Positions 36,332-47,081 are shown, counted from the stretch's first letter. The stretch: 64,000 bases of DNA from Jiella marina (GCF_024359545.1 NZ_JAKQZG010000002.1:186001-250000); one strand, 5' to 3'. The notes: generated by a model not told the origin, from the letters alone. Numbers and translations: made by a program.

Positions 36332-36952
36332 TCACATTGTCGGCGTCTCCTCCACGCCAAGACTCTGCATGGCCATCGCCACGTAGATCTCCGCCACCTC
36401 GTCCCGGGACAGCCGGCCGCCATCGCGATACCAGGTGGTGACGCCGGTCAGCATGGCGATCAGCCCCATCGCCTGCACCGGAACGTCGGTGACCGCGAAG
36501 ACGCCGAGCCTTCGGCCCGCCTCCAGAATGCCGCGCAGCCTCTCCTCATAGGCGCGCCGCAGTTCCTTCAGGCGGGATAGCCCCGCCGGCTCCAGGCTCC
36601 TCAACTCCATGTAGGCGATGAAGACATCGTCCGGCTGCGTCAGGTGGTAGAGCACGTGAAAACGCACGAATTCGCCGAGACGCTGGCGCGGATCGCCGCC
36701 GCTGGGCACCGATGCGTCGAGCGCGACCAGAAGCGCGCGCATATGCCCTTCCATCAACTGCACCAGAAGCGCCTGCTTGCTGGCGAAGTGATTGTAGATT
36801 CCGCCCTGGCGAATGCCGACCCGCTCGGCGATTTCGCGCATCGACACCGCCGGATAGCCGCGCTCGGCGAACAGGCTCAGCGCCGCGCGCTCGATCGCCT
36901 GTTTCGTATCGGCCTTGGGCTGGCCGGAAATGCTCGTCTTGTCCTTGAGCAT
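36332..36952 (-). CDS. TetR/AcrR-family regulator of the leucine operon
   Basis: A 206-residue repressor. The N-terminal helix-turn-helix is clear: [10 protein letters not shown]-x-Ala-Val-Ser-Met-Arg-Glu-Ile-Ala-Glu-Arg-Val-Gly-Ile-Arg-Gln-Gly-Gly-Ile-Tyr-Asn-His-Phe-Ala-Ser-Lys (about residues 28-63). The C-terminal domain is of the KstR2/PsrA-like acyl-CoA-responsive kind. It is the first gene of the leftward run, directly before liuA. I infer that it senses an acyl-CoA of leucine breakdown and represses this operon, including itself. Confidence 0.88.
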   Translation of the reverse strand: MLKDKTSISGQPKADTKQAIERAALSLFAERGYPAVSMREIAERVGIRQGGIYNHFASKQALLVQLMEGHMRALLVALDASVPSGGDPRQRLGEFVRFHVLYHLTQPDDVFIAYMELRSLEPAGLSRLKELRRAYEERLRGILEAGRRLGVFAVTDVPVQAMGLIAMLTGVTTWYRDGGRLSRDEVAEIYVAMAMQSLGVEETPTM

Positions 36953-36969
36953 CGATCGATCCCGGTGGA

Positions 36970-36983
36970 TGAACGATCATTCA
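36970..36983 (-). promoter_or_regulatory. candidate TetR operator
   Basis: The 14-bp sequence TGAACGATCATTCA is symmetric at six of seven base pairs and ends 17 bp before the regulator's start codon, the expected place for an autoregulatory site. Confidence 0.55.
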
Positions 36984-37780
36984 CTAGCGCGAAATGTCTC
37001 GTGATGCAATCGCTTGCTTATCCGTTCGGTCAGGAGATCAATGCGCCCGCATACCCATCGTTCGAGATGGCGACTGACACCTCCGGCCTTGGCTCGCAGC
37101 CGGATTGGCAGGCCTTTTTGGCCATTCGCCAGCCCCGTAGCGCCGGGAAGAACTTCCCGGATTTATTTCGCCCATACCCCATTTGGGGATGCCGGGATCC
37201 GGACCGGAGGTCGCTGCCATCCGTCGAATGACAACTATTGCACCGCGGTGCGTAGCAGGATTTCGATCCACTCCGCTTGGGCCTGGATCGGCTTTCTCAT
37301 CTGCCTCTTCTGGTTCGGCGTCGGAACGATCCTGTTCAGCCTGTTGCAGACGGCACTGGCCGGCCTTTCAGACGGTGAAGCGCCGTGGCAGGCCTGCCTG
37401 CCGACCTCACGCCTAATATCTCCTCCCTGATAATTTCGGGCATCAAGCGCCAAGGCGAGATCGAGATGATCGCGCGTTGTGGCGAGGCGGGTGCGAACGC
37501 CCTGTCCGCCAGGCTTACCTCTTCGGCCGCTGCCGCGGACGCCCAGTCAACCGGCAACGCCCCTACCCTGTCCCAACCGCGGAAGTCCGCTTCTCAATGA
37601 AAGTGATGTGATGAGGACGCAGGTCGATCGCCCGCCGGGCCGGCGGCAACAGCGTGTGCTCGGCAAGCAAAGGGGGTGGCGACGACCTCCTTTCTGCCAG
37701 TCAACACGGCTCACGGCGCGTTTGCCGAAGCAAAAAGGGCGGTGCTCTGCCGCCAGTCTTATAAAAGATACTATTTTCGT
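36984..37780. other. about 800-bp region without a firm gene
   Basis: It lies between the leftward TetR gene and the rightward sugar operon. No family could be recognised in any frame except a possible tiny membrane protein at 37248-37430 listed separately. The last part (from about 37740) becomes AT-rich and leads into the sugar-operon promoter. The region may be the eroded remains of a gene. Confidence 0.4.
37248..37430 (+). CDS. possible 60-residue single-pass membrane protein
   Basis: From a GTG at 37248 the frame encodes a short basic start (Val-Arg-Ser-Arg), then a hydrophobic stretch (Trp-Ile-Gly-Phe-Leu-Ile-Cys-Leu-Phe-Trp-Phe-Gly-Val-Gly-Thr-Ile-Leu-Phe-Ser-Leu, about residues 13-32) and a short tail. 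The hydrophobic part looks protein-like, but there is no good ribosome-binding site and no family is recognised. It could be a fragment of a decayed gene. Confidence 0.22.
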   Translation: MRSRISIHSAWAWIGFLICLFWFGVGTILFSLLQTALAGLSDGEAPWQACLPTSRLISPP

Positions 37781-37808
37781 TTGACCTTCGAATTAGGTTC
37801 GTTATAAG
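37781..37808 (+). promoter_or_regulatory. candidate sigma-70 promoter of the sugar operon
   Basis: TTGACC (37781-37786), 16-bp spacer, TATAAG (37803-37808). The spacer contains the small dyad CGAA-ttagg-TTCG, and CTTATAA/TTATAAG form a wider inverted repeat around the -35 box, so a repressor could bind here. The binding-protein start codon follows after about 195 bp. Confidence 0.5.
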
Positions 37809-38004
37809 CTGACATCAATTCGCATCCGCGCATGCAGCGAAATGCAGGAATCCGGGAGATCCGTTGTTCGCGGCCAGCGGAAGCGGGCTATCGCAGGGAA
37901 CGAGGAGAAAGCCCGGCGACCGCTCGTTTCACGCAGCCCATCCATTGCGGCCAACGCGGCATGCGACTACGAATCGTCACGTGACGAAGATCTGGGAGGA
38001 ATCA

Positions 38005-39285
38005 ATGGTCACTAAAATGCTCCTCGCCGGCAGCACCGCCCTCGGTGCGCTGGCGTTTTCGGCCGGGCTCGCCGGTGCCGTGGAACTCAGGTTCCAGTGC
38101 TATCAGGACGGCACCGAGTGCCAGACCTGGCGCGAAGAAATCGAAAAGTTCGAAGAGCAGAACCCTGACATTCAGGTCACCGTTGACGAGGTGCCCTACA
38201 AGGCGATCCTCGAAAGCCTGCCGGTGCAGCTCGCCGGCGGCAGCGGCCCGGATCTCGCCCGGGTCAGCGATCTCGGCGGCCTCGCCCAGTACATGCTCGA
38301 CATCCGCGAATATGTCGACGCCGATTATTGGGAGACGAATTTCGGCGACGAGCTGAAATGGACCCGCGTCAATGGCGAGGGCGACGAGGGCATCTACAAC
38401 CTGCCCGACCAGCTGACGATCACCGGTCCCTTCGTCAACAAGACGCTGTTCGATCAGGCCGGCGTCGAAGTGCCGACCGGCGAGACGAGCTGGGAGGAGT
38501 GGGCGGAGATTTCCACGCAGGTCGCAGAAGCCACCGGCACGCCCTATCCGATGGCGATGGACCGTTCCGGTCACCGCTTCGCCGGGCCGGCGATCTCCTA
38601 CGGCGCCAAGTATTTCGACGAAAGCGGCGAGCCCATCACCGTCGATCAGGGTTTCCGCGACTTCGCCCAGAAATTCGTCGACTGGAACAAGGACGGCACC
38701 ATGGCGCCGGACGTCTGGGCCGGTTCCGGCGGCGCCAGCTATCAGGACGCGGCGCAGGAATTCATCAATGCGAGCCTCGTCTTCTACATGTCGGGCTCCT
38801 GGCAGGTCGCTCGCTTCGGTGACGAGATCGGCGATGCCTTCGACTGGCAGGTGGTTTCGCCGCCTTGCGGCGAAGGCGGCTGCACCGGCATTCCGGGTGG
38901 TGCCAGCATTGTCGGCTTCAAGCATACCGAACATCCTGAAGCCGTCGCCAAGCTCCTCGACTTCATGGCCCAGAAGGACGTCTATGCCGACTTCATCGGC
39001 AAGACCCGCGCCATTCCGGCTCACAAGGGCCTGCAGGAAGAAGGCGTCGAATATCCCGGCGCGTCCGAGAACGTGAAGGAAGCGCTCGCGGCCTTCACCA
39101 AGGCGGCCCAGGGCCTGAGCCCGGCGGCCTTCGCCTTCCAGGGCTACAAGAACAACCGCGCGATCATGAACGCCACCGTCGCCCGCCTGACTCAGGCGAT
39201 CGTCGGCGAGTCGAGCCTCGACGAAGCCCTGAGCCGTATCGATGCCGACGTTCAGGAAGCGGTCCAGGCGTCCGGCGGAAACTAG
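38005..39285 (+). CDS. sugar ABC transporter substrate-binding protein (SmoF-like)
   Basis: A 426-residue family 1 solute-binding protein with signal peptide (about 1-25). The mature protein begins Val-Glu-Leu-Arg-Phe-Gln-Cys-Tyr-Gln-Asp-Gly-Thr-Glu-Cys, with two close cysteines, and has Ser-Gly-Ser-Trp-Gln-Val and Pro-Pro-Cys-Gly-Glu-Gly-Gly-Cys later; the latter pair also suggests a disulfide. These features and the overall pattern agree, as far as I remember it, with SmoF, the sulfoquinovosyl-glycerol-binding protein of Agrobacterium. No alignment was possible here. GGGAGG precedes ATG 38005. Together with the sulfoquinovosidase-type GH31 downstream, I infer a sulfoquinovose glycoside as ligand; an ordinary alpha-glucoside is the alternative. 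Confidence 0.85.
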   Translation: MVTKMLLAGSTALGALAFSAGLAGAVELRFQCYQDGTECQTWREEIEKFEEQNPDIQVTVDEVPYKAILESLPVQLAGGSGPDLARVSDLGGLAQYMLDIREYVDADYWETNFGDELKWTRVNGEGDEGIYNLPDQLTITGPFVNKTLFDQAGVEVPTGETSWEEWAEISTQVAEATGTPYPMAMDRSGHRFAGPAISYGAKYFDESGEPITVDQGFRDFAQKFVDWNKDGTMAPDVWAGSGGASYQDAAQEFINASLVFYMSGSWQVARFGDEIGDAFDWQVVSPPCGEGGCTGIPGGASIVGFKHTEHPEAVAKLLDFMAQKDVYADFIGKTRAIPAHKGLQEEGVEYPGASENVKEALAAFTKAAQGLSPAAFAFQGYKNNRAIMNATVARLTQAIVGESSLDEALSRIDADVQEAVQASGGN

Positions 39286-39304
39286 GCCGCCTCGACGACA
39301 GCGT

Positions 39305-39323
39305 CCCGGCCGCAAGGGCCGGG
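39305..39323 (+). terminator. hairpin between binding-protein and permease genes
   Basis: Perfect 7-bp stem CCCGGCC / GGCCGGG with a 5-base loop and no T-run. Such hairpins often protect the binding-protein mRNA or partly attenuate transcription, giving more binding protein than permease. Confidence 0.5.
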
Positions 39324-39523
39324 CCTGATGAAGGGGTGCCGGAGGATCGGTCTGGCACCTTCTTCCCGGTCTGCAAGGACCGATGAAGAGGACCGGCGGC
39401 GAGACGCCTCTTGCTCCGCCGGCTTCGCAACAGGCGATCCACGAGCGACGAAAGAGCCTCCGAGAGAGGTTCGCATTGCCCTGCCCGCGCATCGTTCACG
39501 CCAAATGTGCTCCAGGTGCTCCC

Positions 39524-40516
39524 ATGGTGAACCCGCTCAATCAGGCAGCCCAGTTCGGCTATCGGACCGCCTTTGGCCTGTTCGAAGTGCCGATGGCTGG
39601 CGCCCAGCGCCTGATCGGCATCGGCCGCATCGCCTGGCTGTTCCTTCTGCCCAATCTGGTGATCTTCGGCCTCTTTACGTTCCTGCCGATCATCCTCAAC
39701 TTCTTCTACGCGACCACCGGATCGGACGCGATCCTCCTCTCCCAGCGCCCCTATGTCGGCGCGGAGAACTTCGCCTCGCTGCTCTCCTGCGACAACTATC
39801 TCGACCCCAATAGCTGCCGGCGCGACATCTTCTGGCGGGCGATCTACAACACGTCCTGGTTCGTCGTGCTGCAGGTCGGGTTCATGATCCTGTTTTCCCT
39901 GCTGACAGCGCTGATCCTCAATCGCGACATCCCCTTCCGAGGCTTCTTTCGCGGCGTGTTCTTCTATCCCGTGCTCCTGTCGCCGGTGGTGGTCGCACTG
40001 ATCTGGAAATGGATCCTCCAGCGCTACGGCGTGCTGAACGCCGGGCTTGAAGGCGTTGGCCTGCCGACGGTCAACTGGCTGATCAGCGCCGACTGGGCGT
40101 TTTTCTGGGTGATCTTCGTCTCGATCTGGGCGCATATGGGCTTCTACACGCTGATCCTCCTCGCCGGCCTTCAGGCCATCCCCTCCGACGTCTACGAGGC
40201 GGCGGAGATGGACGGCGCCTCGCGCTGGCGTGTGTTCTCCAGGATCACCATGCCGCTGTTGATGCCGACCATGGTCGTCGTCCTTGTCCTCTCACTCATC
40301 CGCGCGGTGCAGGCATTCGACGAGATCTTCGTCCTGACCGGCGGCGGTCCGGGCACGGCGACGACGCTGATCCTGCAATATATCTACGAGACGGGCTTTG
40401 CCTCGCGGCCGCAGCTTTTCGGCCTCGCCGCCGCCGCCTCGATCCTGATGGCCGTGGTGCTCCTGGTGCTGACATTGTTGCAATTGCGGGCGACCCGCAG
40501 CCAGGCGGAGGGCTGA
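39524..40516 (+). CDS. sugar ABC transporter permease (MalF/UgpA type)
   Basis: A 330-residue inner-membrane permease with six hydrophobic helices. The ATPase-contact loop is Glu-Ala-Ala-Glu-Met-Asp-Gly-Ala-Ser-Arg-Trp-Arg-Val-Phe-Ser-Arg-Ile-Thr-Met-Pro-Leu-Leu (EAA motif, about residues 225-246). A periplasmic loop has two cysteines (Leu-Ser-Cys-Asp-Asn-Tyr...Asn-Ser-Cys-Arg-Arg). I chose ATG 39524 (MVNPLNQ) because AGGTG lies 6 bases upstream and earlier Mets give non-hydrophobic extensions. It stands 238 bp after the binding protein and 4 bp before the second permease. Confidence 0.92.
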   Translation: MVNPLNQAAQFGYRTAFGLFEVPMAGAQRLIGIGRIAWLFLLPNLVIFGLFTFLPIILNFFYATTGSDAILLSQRPYVGAENFASLLSCDNYLDPNSCRRDIFWRAIYNTSWFVVLQVGFMILFSLLTALILNRDIPFRGFFRGVFFYPVLLSPVVVALIWKWILQRYGVLNAGLEGVGLPTVNWLISADWAFFWVIFVSIWAHMGFYTLILLAGLQAIPSDVYEAAEMDGASRWRVFSRITMPLLMPTMVVVLVLSLIRAVQAFDEIFVLTGGGPGTATTLILQYIYETGFASRPQLFGLAAAASILMAVVLLVLTLLQLRATRSQAEG

Positions 40517-40520
40517 GAAC

Positions 40521-41567
40521 ATGGTCTGGTCCTTCATCTCGCGCACCCGCGGCCGCAATCGCTTCGATCTGACCGACTGGCTCACCTGGGGCTATCTGAT
40601 CTTCGGCATCCTCCTGATGTTCGGGCCGGTGCTCTGGGTTGCCATGAGTTCGTTCAAGACCGACGCGGCCCTGTCTGAATATCCGCCGACCTTCTTGCCG
40701 CTTTCGCCCCAGACTGTCATGGTCGAGGGCTATGACGAGCCGCTGCCGCTCTACGAGATCACCGGCGGCGAATATGAAGGCCGCACGCTGGCGCAGATCC
40801 GGCGCATCGGGCTGAACGCCCAGATGGTCGATCCGCAGGCGCCGGGCGAGAGGCTCAACGTCTCGATCAACGACCGCGAACCGGCACGGGAGTTCTCGGT
40901 GGCCTGGGGCAATTACACCCAGCTCTTCGAGCGCTTCAATTTCATGCAGTATTTCTGGAATTCGGCCTTCATCACCGTGGTCGCGACGATCATCACCGTG
41001 ATCTTCAACTCCATGGCCGCTTTCGCGCTGGCGAAATACAAGTTCCGGGGCCGAACGGTCGTGTTCCTCCTGATCATCGCGACCCTGATGATCCCGCCGA
41101 CCATCAATCTCGTGCCGATCTATCTGGTCGTGAACGAGCTCGGCATCGTCAATTCGCCCTGGGGCGTCATCTGGCCCGCCGTGGCGACGCCGACGGGTGT
41201 CTTCCTCCTGCGCCAATACATGCTGACGATCCCGGATGACCTTCTCGACGCGGCGCGCATGGACCACGCATCCGAATGGCGGGTCTATTGGCGGATCGTC
41301 CTGCCGCTCGCGGCTCCGGCCATCGCGGTTCTGGTCATCTTCTCGGTGATGTGGCGCTGGAACGAGTTCCTCTGGCCATTGATCGTTCTCACCCGGTCGG
41401 AAGAATTCACCCTGCAGCTCGCGCTCAACGCCTTCCAGGGCGACCTTCAGACCTCGTGGAGCGGGCTCCTCGCCATGACCGTGCTGACGCTCCTGCCGAT
41501 CACCATCATCTTTGCGCTTCTGCAGAAGAACATCACCGCCGGCATCGCCCAGAGCGGCGTGAAATAG
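40521..41567 (+). CDS. sugar ABC transporter permease (MalG/UgpE type) with long periplasmic insert
   Basis: A 348-residue partner permease with the EAA loop Leu-Leu-Asp-Ala-Ala-Arg-Met-Asp-His-Ala-Ser-Glu-Trp-Arg-Val-Tyr-Trp-Arg-Ile-Val-Leu-Pro-Leu. Between helix 1 (about 22-45) and helix 2 (about 140) is an insert of roughly 70-80 residues, acidic and soluble, whereas the usual protein of this type is about 275 residues. The insert would lie in the periplasm and may contact the binding protein. Confidence 0.92.
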   Translation: MVWSFISRTRGRNRFDLTDWLTWGYLIFGILLMFGPVLWVAMSSFKTDAALSEYPPTFLPLSPQTVMVEGYDEPLPLYEITGGEYEGRTLAQIRRIGLNAQMVDPQAPGERLNVSINDREPAREFSVAWGNYTQLFERFNFMQYFWNSAFITVVATIITVIFNSMAAFALAKYKFRGRTVVFLLIIATLMIPPTINLVPIYLVVNELGIVNSPWGVIWPAVATPTGVFLLRQYMLTIPDDLLDAARMDHASEWRVYWRIVLPLAAPAIAVLVIFSVMWRWNEFLWPLIVLTRSEEFTLQLALNAFQGDLQTSWSGLLAMTVLTLLPITIIFALLQKNITAGIAQSGVK

Positions 41568-41577
41568 GAAGGCGAGC

Positions 41578-42678
41578 ATGGCCGTCGTCGAACTTGAAAA
41601 ACTCGTCAAGGATTATGCCGGTTTCCGCGCGATCCACGGCGTCGACCTGACCATCGAGGACGGAGAATTCTGCGTCTTCGTCGGCCCGTCCGGCTGCGGC
41701 AAGTCCACGCTCCTTCGGATGATCGCCGGGCTGGAGGACATCTCCGGCGGCGAACTTCGCATTGATGGTGAGCGGGTCAACGAGCAGCGGGCCGCCGAGC
41801 GCGGGCTCGCCATGGTGTTCCAGTCCTACGCCCTCTATCCGCACATGACCGTGCGCGAGAACCTTGCCTTCGGGCTGGAGAACATCCGCACACCCAAGGA
41901 CGAGATCCGCCGCCGCGTCGACGATGCGGCGCGCATGCTGCAGATCGAGGAGCATATGCAGCGCCGGCCGAAGCAGCTCTCCGGCGGCCAGCGCCAGCGC
42001 GTCGCCATCGGCCGGGCCGTGGTGCGCGAGCCGAAGGTCTTCCTGTTCGACGAGCCCCTCTCCAATCTCGACGCCGAGCTTCGAGTCGTCATGCGCGGCG
42101 AGATTTCCTCGCTCCATCGCCGGCTCGGCAACACCATGATCTACGTGACCCACGACCAGGTCGAAGCCATGACCATGGCCGACAAGATCGTCGTCCTGAA
42201 GCTCGGCACGATCCAGCAGGTCGGCTCGCCGCTCGATCTCTACAATCGCCCGGCCAACCAGTTCGTCGCCGGCTTCATCGGCTCGCCGCGCATGAACTTC
42301 CTTAAGATGAGCGTCGCCGAAACCCGCGCCGAGTCCATCGTGGTGAAAGAGGAAAACGGCCGCAGCTTCGAGGCGGCGGTCTCCCCGGAGGGGGTCAAGG
42401 CCGGGGACAAGGTAACGGTCGGCATCCGCCCCGAACACCTGGAGATCGGGTCCGAGCGCGGTCACCCCGTCACGATCGATTCCATCGAGCAGCTCGGCGG
42501 CGAATCCTATCTCTACTGCACCGACGCCGGCGGCCATCCCGTCACCATTCACAAATCCGGCCAGACCCGTCTGCGCGCTGGCGAGGAGGCGCAGGTCTTT
42601 CTGCCCGCCGAGTCGATCCACGTCTTCAAGGAAGACGGGATGGCGCTGGAGCGGCTGCGGATCGGCGAGGCGGTGTAG
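41578..42678 (+). CDS. sugar ABC transporter ATP-binding protein (MalK/UgpC family)
   Basis: A 366-residue ATPase: Walker A Gly-Pro-Ser-Gly-Cys-Gly-Lys-Ser-Thr, Gln-Ser-Tyr-Ala-Leu-Tyr-Pro-His-Met (Q-loop), signature Leu-Ser-Gly-Gly-Gln-Arg-Gln-Arg, Walker B Val-Phe-Leu-Phe-Asp-Glu-Pro-Leu-Ser-Asn-Leu-Asp, switch His in Val-Thr-His-Asp-Gln, and a C-terminal MOP/TOBE regulatory domain from about residue 240 (Gly-Ile-Arg-Pro-Glu-His-Leu). It powers the two permeases and is 10 bp downstream of the second one. Confidence 0.95.
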   Translation: MAVVELEKLVKDYAGFRAIHGVDLTIEDGEFCVFVGPSGCGKSTLLRMIAGLEDISGGELRIDGERVNEQRAAERGLAMVFQSYALYPHMTVRENLAFGLENIRTPKDEIRRRVDDAARMLQIEEHMQRRPKQLSGGQRQRVAIGRAVVREPKVFLFDEPLSNLDAELRVVMRGEISSLHRRLGNTMIYVTHDQVEAMTMADKIVVLKLGTIQQVGSPLDLYNRPANQFVAGFIGSPRMNFLKMSVAETRAESIVVKEENGRSFEAAVSPEGVKAGDKVTVGIRPEHLEIGSERGHPVTIDSIEQLGGESYLYCTDAGGHPVTIHKSGQTRLRAGEEAQVFLPAESIHVFKEDGMALERLRIGEAV

Positions 42679-42712
42679 GGTTTAAAAGGCAAATGATGGT
42701 GGAGGCGGCCTG

Positions 42713-42754
42713 CCCCCTCTGTCCTGCCGGACATCTCCCCCACAAGGGGGGAGA
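42713..42754 (+). repeat. intergenic palindromic element, unit A (RIME-like)
   Basis: Begins CCCCCTCT, then a small stem TGTCC-TGCC-GGACA, then hairpin TCTCCCCC/GGGGGAGA with a 5-base loop. This layout resembles the intergenic mosaic elements of rhizobia. Unit B (42842-42884) is the same sequence inverted with two mismatches, so the two could pair over about 42 bp. Confidence 0.8.
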
Positions 42755-42841
42755 GTGATCTCGCGCCCTTGCTCACATACTCTGAATCGTCGCATTTGGC
42801 ACAACCGCTGAAGGAAAAACGCTATCCGCCGAAGCTGCCAG

Positions 42842-42884
42842 TCTCCCCCCTTGCGGGGGAGATCTCCGGCAGGACAGAGGGGGG
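42842..42884 (-). repeat. intergenic palindromic element, unit B (inverted copy of unit A)
   Basis: Inverted copy of unit A (two substitutions, one extra G). The pair encloses 87 bp with no gene between the ABC ATPase and the first GH31 gene. In the mRNA it could form a long hairpin acting as stabiliser or partial terminator. Confidence 0.8.
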
Positions 42885-42947
42885 TACCCAGGGCGCTGGC
42901 CTCTCGCGCTTGCGACCCATTGCAACAGACCACCAAGGCTCCCGCAA

Positions 42948-45293
42948 ATGACCATCCTCAGCGCCACCGGCCCGGCAGAAGCGACATCGAACGGGCTCGC
43001 CATGCCGCTCAGTGCCGGCTTCACCCTTAAGATCGAGGTGCTGGAGGACTGGCTGACCCGCATCGCCATCGTGCCGGAGGGCGGGTTCGGCGTCGACCGC
43101 ACCTGGATGGTCGCGCCGACGGGCGATACGCCCTGGGAGGGCCGTGGCCGTCTATCGTCTGAGGATTTCTCGCTGCCCGGTGCCAGCCATTCGGCCGAGA
43201 ACGGCGTCGAAACCCTCACGGCCGGCGACACGCGCATCCTGATCGAGCCCGCGCCCCTGCGGCTCACGGTCCAGCGCAAGAGCGGCGAGAGCTGGCGCAC
43301 GGTCCTCAAGGACCGCGAGCGCAGCGCCTATGACTGGCTGGAGAAGCGGGGCGGCTTTCGTCATTACCAGACGCGATCGCCGAGCGAGCGCCATTACGGC
43401 CTTGGCGACAAGGCCGGCGCGCTCGATCGGACCGGGCGGCGCTTCCGCTGCCTGCAGATCGATTCCATGGGCTACAACGCCGAGACCACCGATCCGCTCT
43501 ACAAGCACGCCCCCTTCGTCATGGTCGAAGCCGAAGACGGCACGGCGACGGGGCTTCTCTACGATACGATGTCGGAGATGGCGGTTGATCTCGGGGCCGA
43601 GCATTCGAACTATTACGACCCCTATCGCCATGTCGACATTCTGGAAAAGGGCCTCGTCCTTTACGTGATCGCCGGCCCGCGCCTTGCCGACATCACGCCG
43701 CGGCTGATGCAGCTGACGGGTAAGCCGCACCTGCCGCCGCGCTGGTCGATGGGCTTTGCCTTCACCACCATGCACCATGCCGACTCCCCCAATGCCCAGG
43801 AGGTGATGACGGGATTCGCCGAGCGCTGCCGGGCCGACGACATTCCGATCTCGGCCATCCATTCGGGCTCGGGCTACACCACCAAAGCGGATGGGCGGCG
43901 CTATGTTTTCACGTGGAACATGTCGAAGTTCCCCGATCGCGCCGGCTTCTTCAAACGCCTCAAGGAACTCGGCTATCACACCTGCGCCAACGTCAAGCCG
44001 GTGCTTTTGAAAGAGCATCCGGCCTATGAGGCAGCCGCCGAGGAAGGTATCTTCGTCAAGCGCGCCGACGGCACGCCCGCCGTCGAGATGTTCTGGGGCG
44101 GCGAGGGCGCGAGCCTCGATCTGTCAAACCCGGACACCGTCGCCTGGTGGCAGACCGGCATTCGCGAGCAGGTTCTCGAAGCCGGCTTCGACGCCGCCTG
44201 GAACGACAATAACGAGGCGGAACTCTGGGACGAGACGGCCCGCGTCGACGGGTTCGGCAACGAAATGCCGGCGATCGAGGCGAAGCCCCTCCAGGCCCTG
44301 CTCATGACCCGCGCGACCTTCGAGGCGACCCAGGCGCTCGATCTCGACAAGCGCCCCTACACGATCAGCCGGGCGGGCCCCATCGGCATCGCCCGCTATG
44401 GCGAGACCTGGACCGGCGACAATTATACGAGCTTCCATACGCTGAAGTGGAACATCCGCAACGGCGCCTCGATGAGCCTCTCGGGCATGCCCTTCATCGG
44501 CCACGACATTGGCGGCTTTTCCGGACCGAAGCCGGGGCCGGAACTCTTCGTGCGCTTCGTCGAATTGATGGCGCTGCATCCGCGTGCGGTCATGAACTCC
44601 TGGAAGCCCGACCTCGCCGATCCGGTGAACGTGCCCTGGATGCACGATCGGGTGACGGAGCATGTGCGCAGCGCCTTGCGTCTGCGCTATCGGTTCCTTC
44701 CGCTGCTCTATTCCCTCGCCCATCGCTGCCATCAGACCGGCGAGCCAATCGTCGCCCCGCTGCTCTATCATTTCCCGGACGCGTCCTGCCGGACCGATCC
44801 CGACGCCTTCATGCTCGGCCCGGATGTGCTCGTCGCACCCAACGTCACCGAAGGCGCGGACACGGTGACGATCGACCTGCCGCAGGCCGGAGGGGGCTGG
44901 CACGATTTCTGGAGCGATACGATCCATGAAAGCGGAACCCGCGTGACGGTAGCGGCTCCGCTCGGCCGGCTGCCGCTCTTCGTGCGCTCGGGCGCCATCC
45001 TGCCGCTGGCGACCGACTGGCCGGCAGAAAGCCCCCATGACGCGACCCATGTCGCGCTCACCGCCTTCGCCTCGCCAGGTGCCGGGCAATCCAGCCGCAC
45101 GCTCTTCTTCGACGATGGCGAGACCTGGCGCTACCGCGACGGGGATGCCTCGCTGCTGACCTGCGATCTGACCTGCGATGCGAACCTGGTGCGCCTGGCC
45201 GTCACCGAAACGGCGACGGGCCGCGGCCGGCCGGTCCTCTCGGTCGGATTTCGCGGTCTCGCGGGGCGCTCCTTCGAAAAAGCCTTGCCTTGA
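42948..45293 (+). CDS. GH31 alpha-glycosidase with altered substrate-binding motif
   Basis: A 781-residue GH31 enzyme. The catalytic nucleophile is Asp420 in Trp-Asn-Asp-Asn-Asn-Glu and the acid/base Asp491 in Thr-Gly-Asp-Asn. An N-terminal beta-sandwich (about 1-250) precedes the barrel, and a distal beta domain follows (from about 620). In alpha-glucosidases the strand after the family's N-domain reads Ile-Trp-x-Asp-Ile-Asp-Tyr, whose first Asp grips the glucose O4/O6. Here residues 304-310 are Ile-His-Ser-Gly-Ser-Gly-Tyr, lacking both acids. The substrate is therefore probably not a plain glucoside. It belongs to the sugar operon: transporter genes before, lactonase after. Confidence 0.88.
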   Translation: MTILSATGPAEATSNGLAMPLSAGFTLKIEVLEDWLTRIAIVPEGGFGVDRTWMVAPTGDTPWEGRGRLSSEDFSLPGASHSAENGVETLTAGDTRILIEPAPLRLTVQRKSGESWRTVLKDRERSAYDWLEKRGGFRHYQTRSPSERHYGLGDKAGALDRTGRRFRCLQIDSMGYNAETTDPLYKHAPFVMVEAEDGTATGLLYDTMSEMAVDLGAEHSNYYDPYRHVDILEKGLVLYVIAGPRLADITPRLMQLTGKPHLPPRWSMGFAFTTMHHADSPNAQEVMTGFAERCRADDIPISAIHSGSGYTTKADGRRYVFTWNMSKFPDRAGFFKRLKELGYHTCANVKPVLLKEHPAYEAAAEEGIFVKRADGTPAVEMFWGGEGASLDLSNPDTVAWWQTGIREQVLEAGFDAAWNDNNEAELWDETARVDGFGNEMPAIEAKPLQALLMTRATFEATQALDLDKRPYTISRAGPIGIARYGETWTGDNYTSFHTLKWNIRNGASMSLSGMPFIGHDIGGFSGPKPGPELFVRFVELMALHPRAVMNSWKPDLADPVNVPWMHDRVTEHVRSALRLRYRFLPLLYSLAHRCHQTGEPIVAPLLYHFPDASCRTDPDAFMLGPDVLVAPNVTEGADTVTIDLPQAGGGWHDFWSDTIHESGTRVTVAAPLGRLPLFVRSGAILPLATDWPAESPHDATHVALTAFASPGAGQSSRTLFFDDGETWRYRDGDASLLTCDLTCDANLVRLAVTETATGRGRPVLSVGFRGLAGRSFEKALP

Positions 45294-45418
45294 CGGTGAT
45301 GATCACACCGCCAATCCTCGGCGCCGAGACATGCGGCCAACGCTGACCCCGCGCCGGTCGACACTGAAGCCCACGGCCTCGCAGCCAGAGCAGTGCAACA
45401 CGATATCCGGAGGACCCG

Positions 45419-47081
<1,663 letters not shown>

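Noticed and set aside
42842-42884. CRISPR-like repeat in the palindromic region
   Set aside because: Only two inverted copies with no regular spacing or spacers; fits intergenic palindromic elements.
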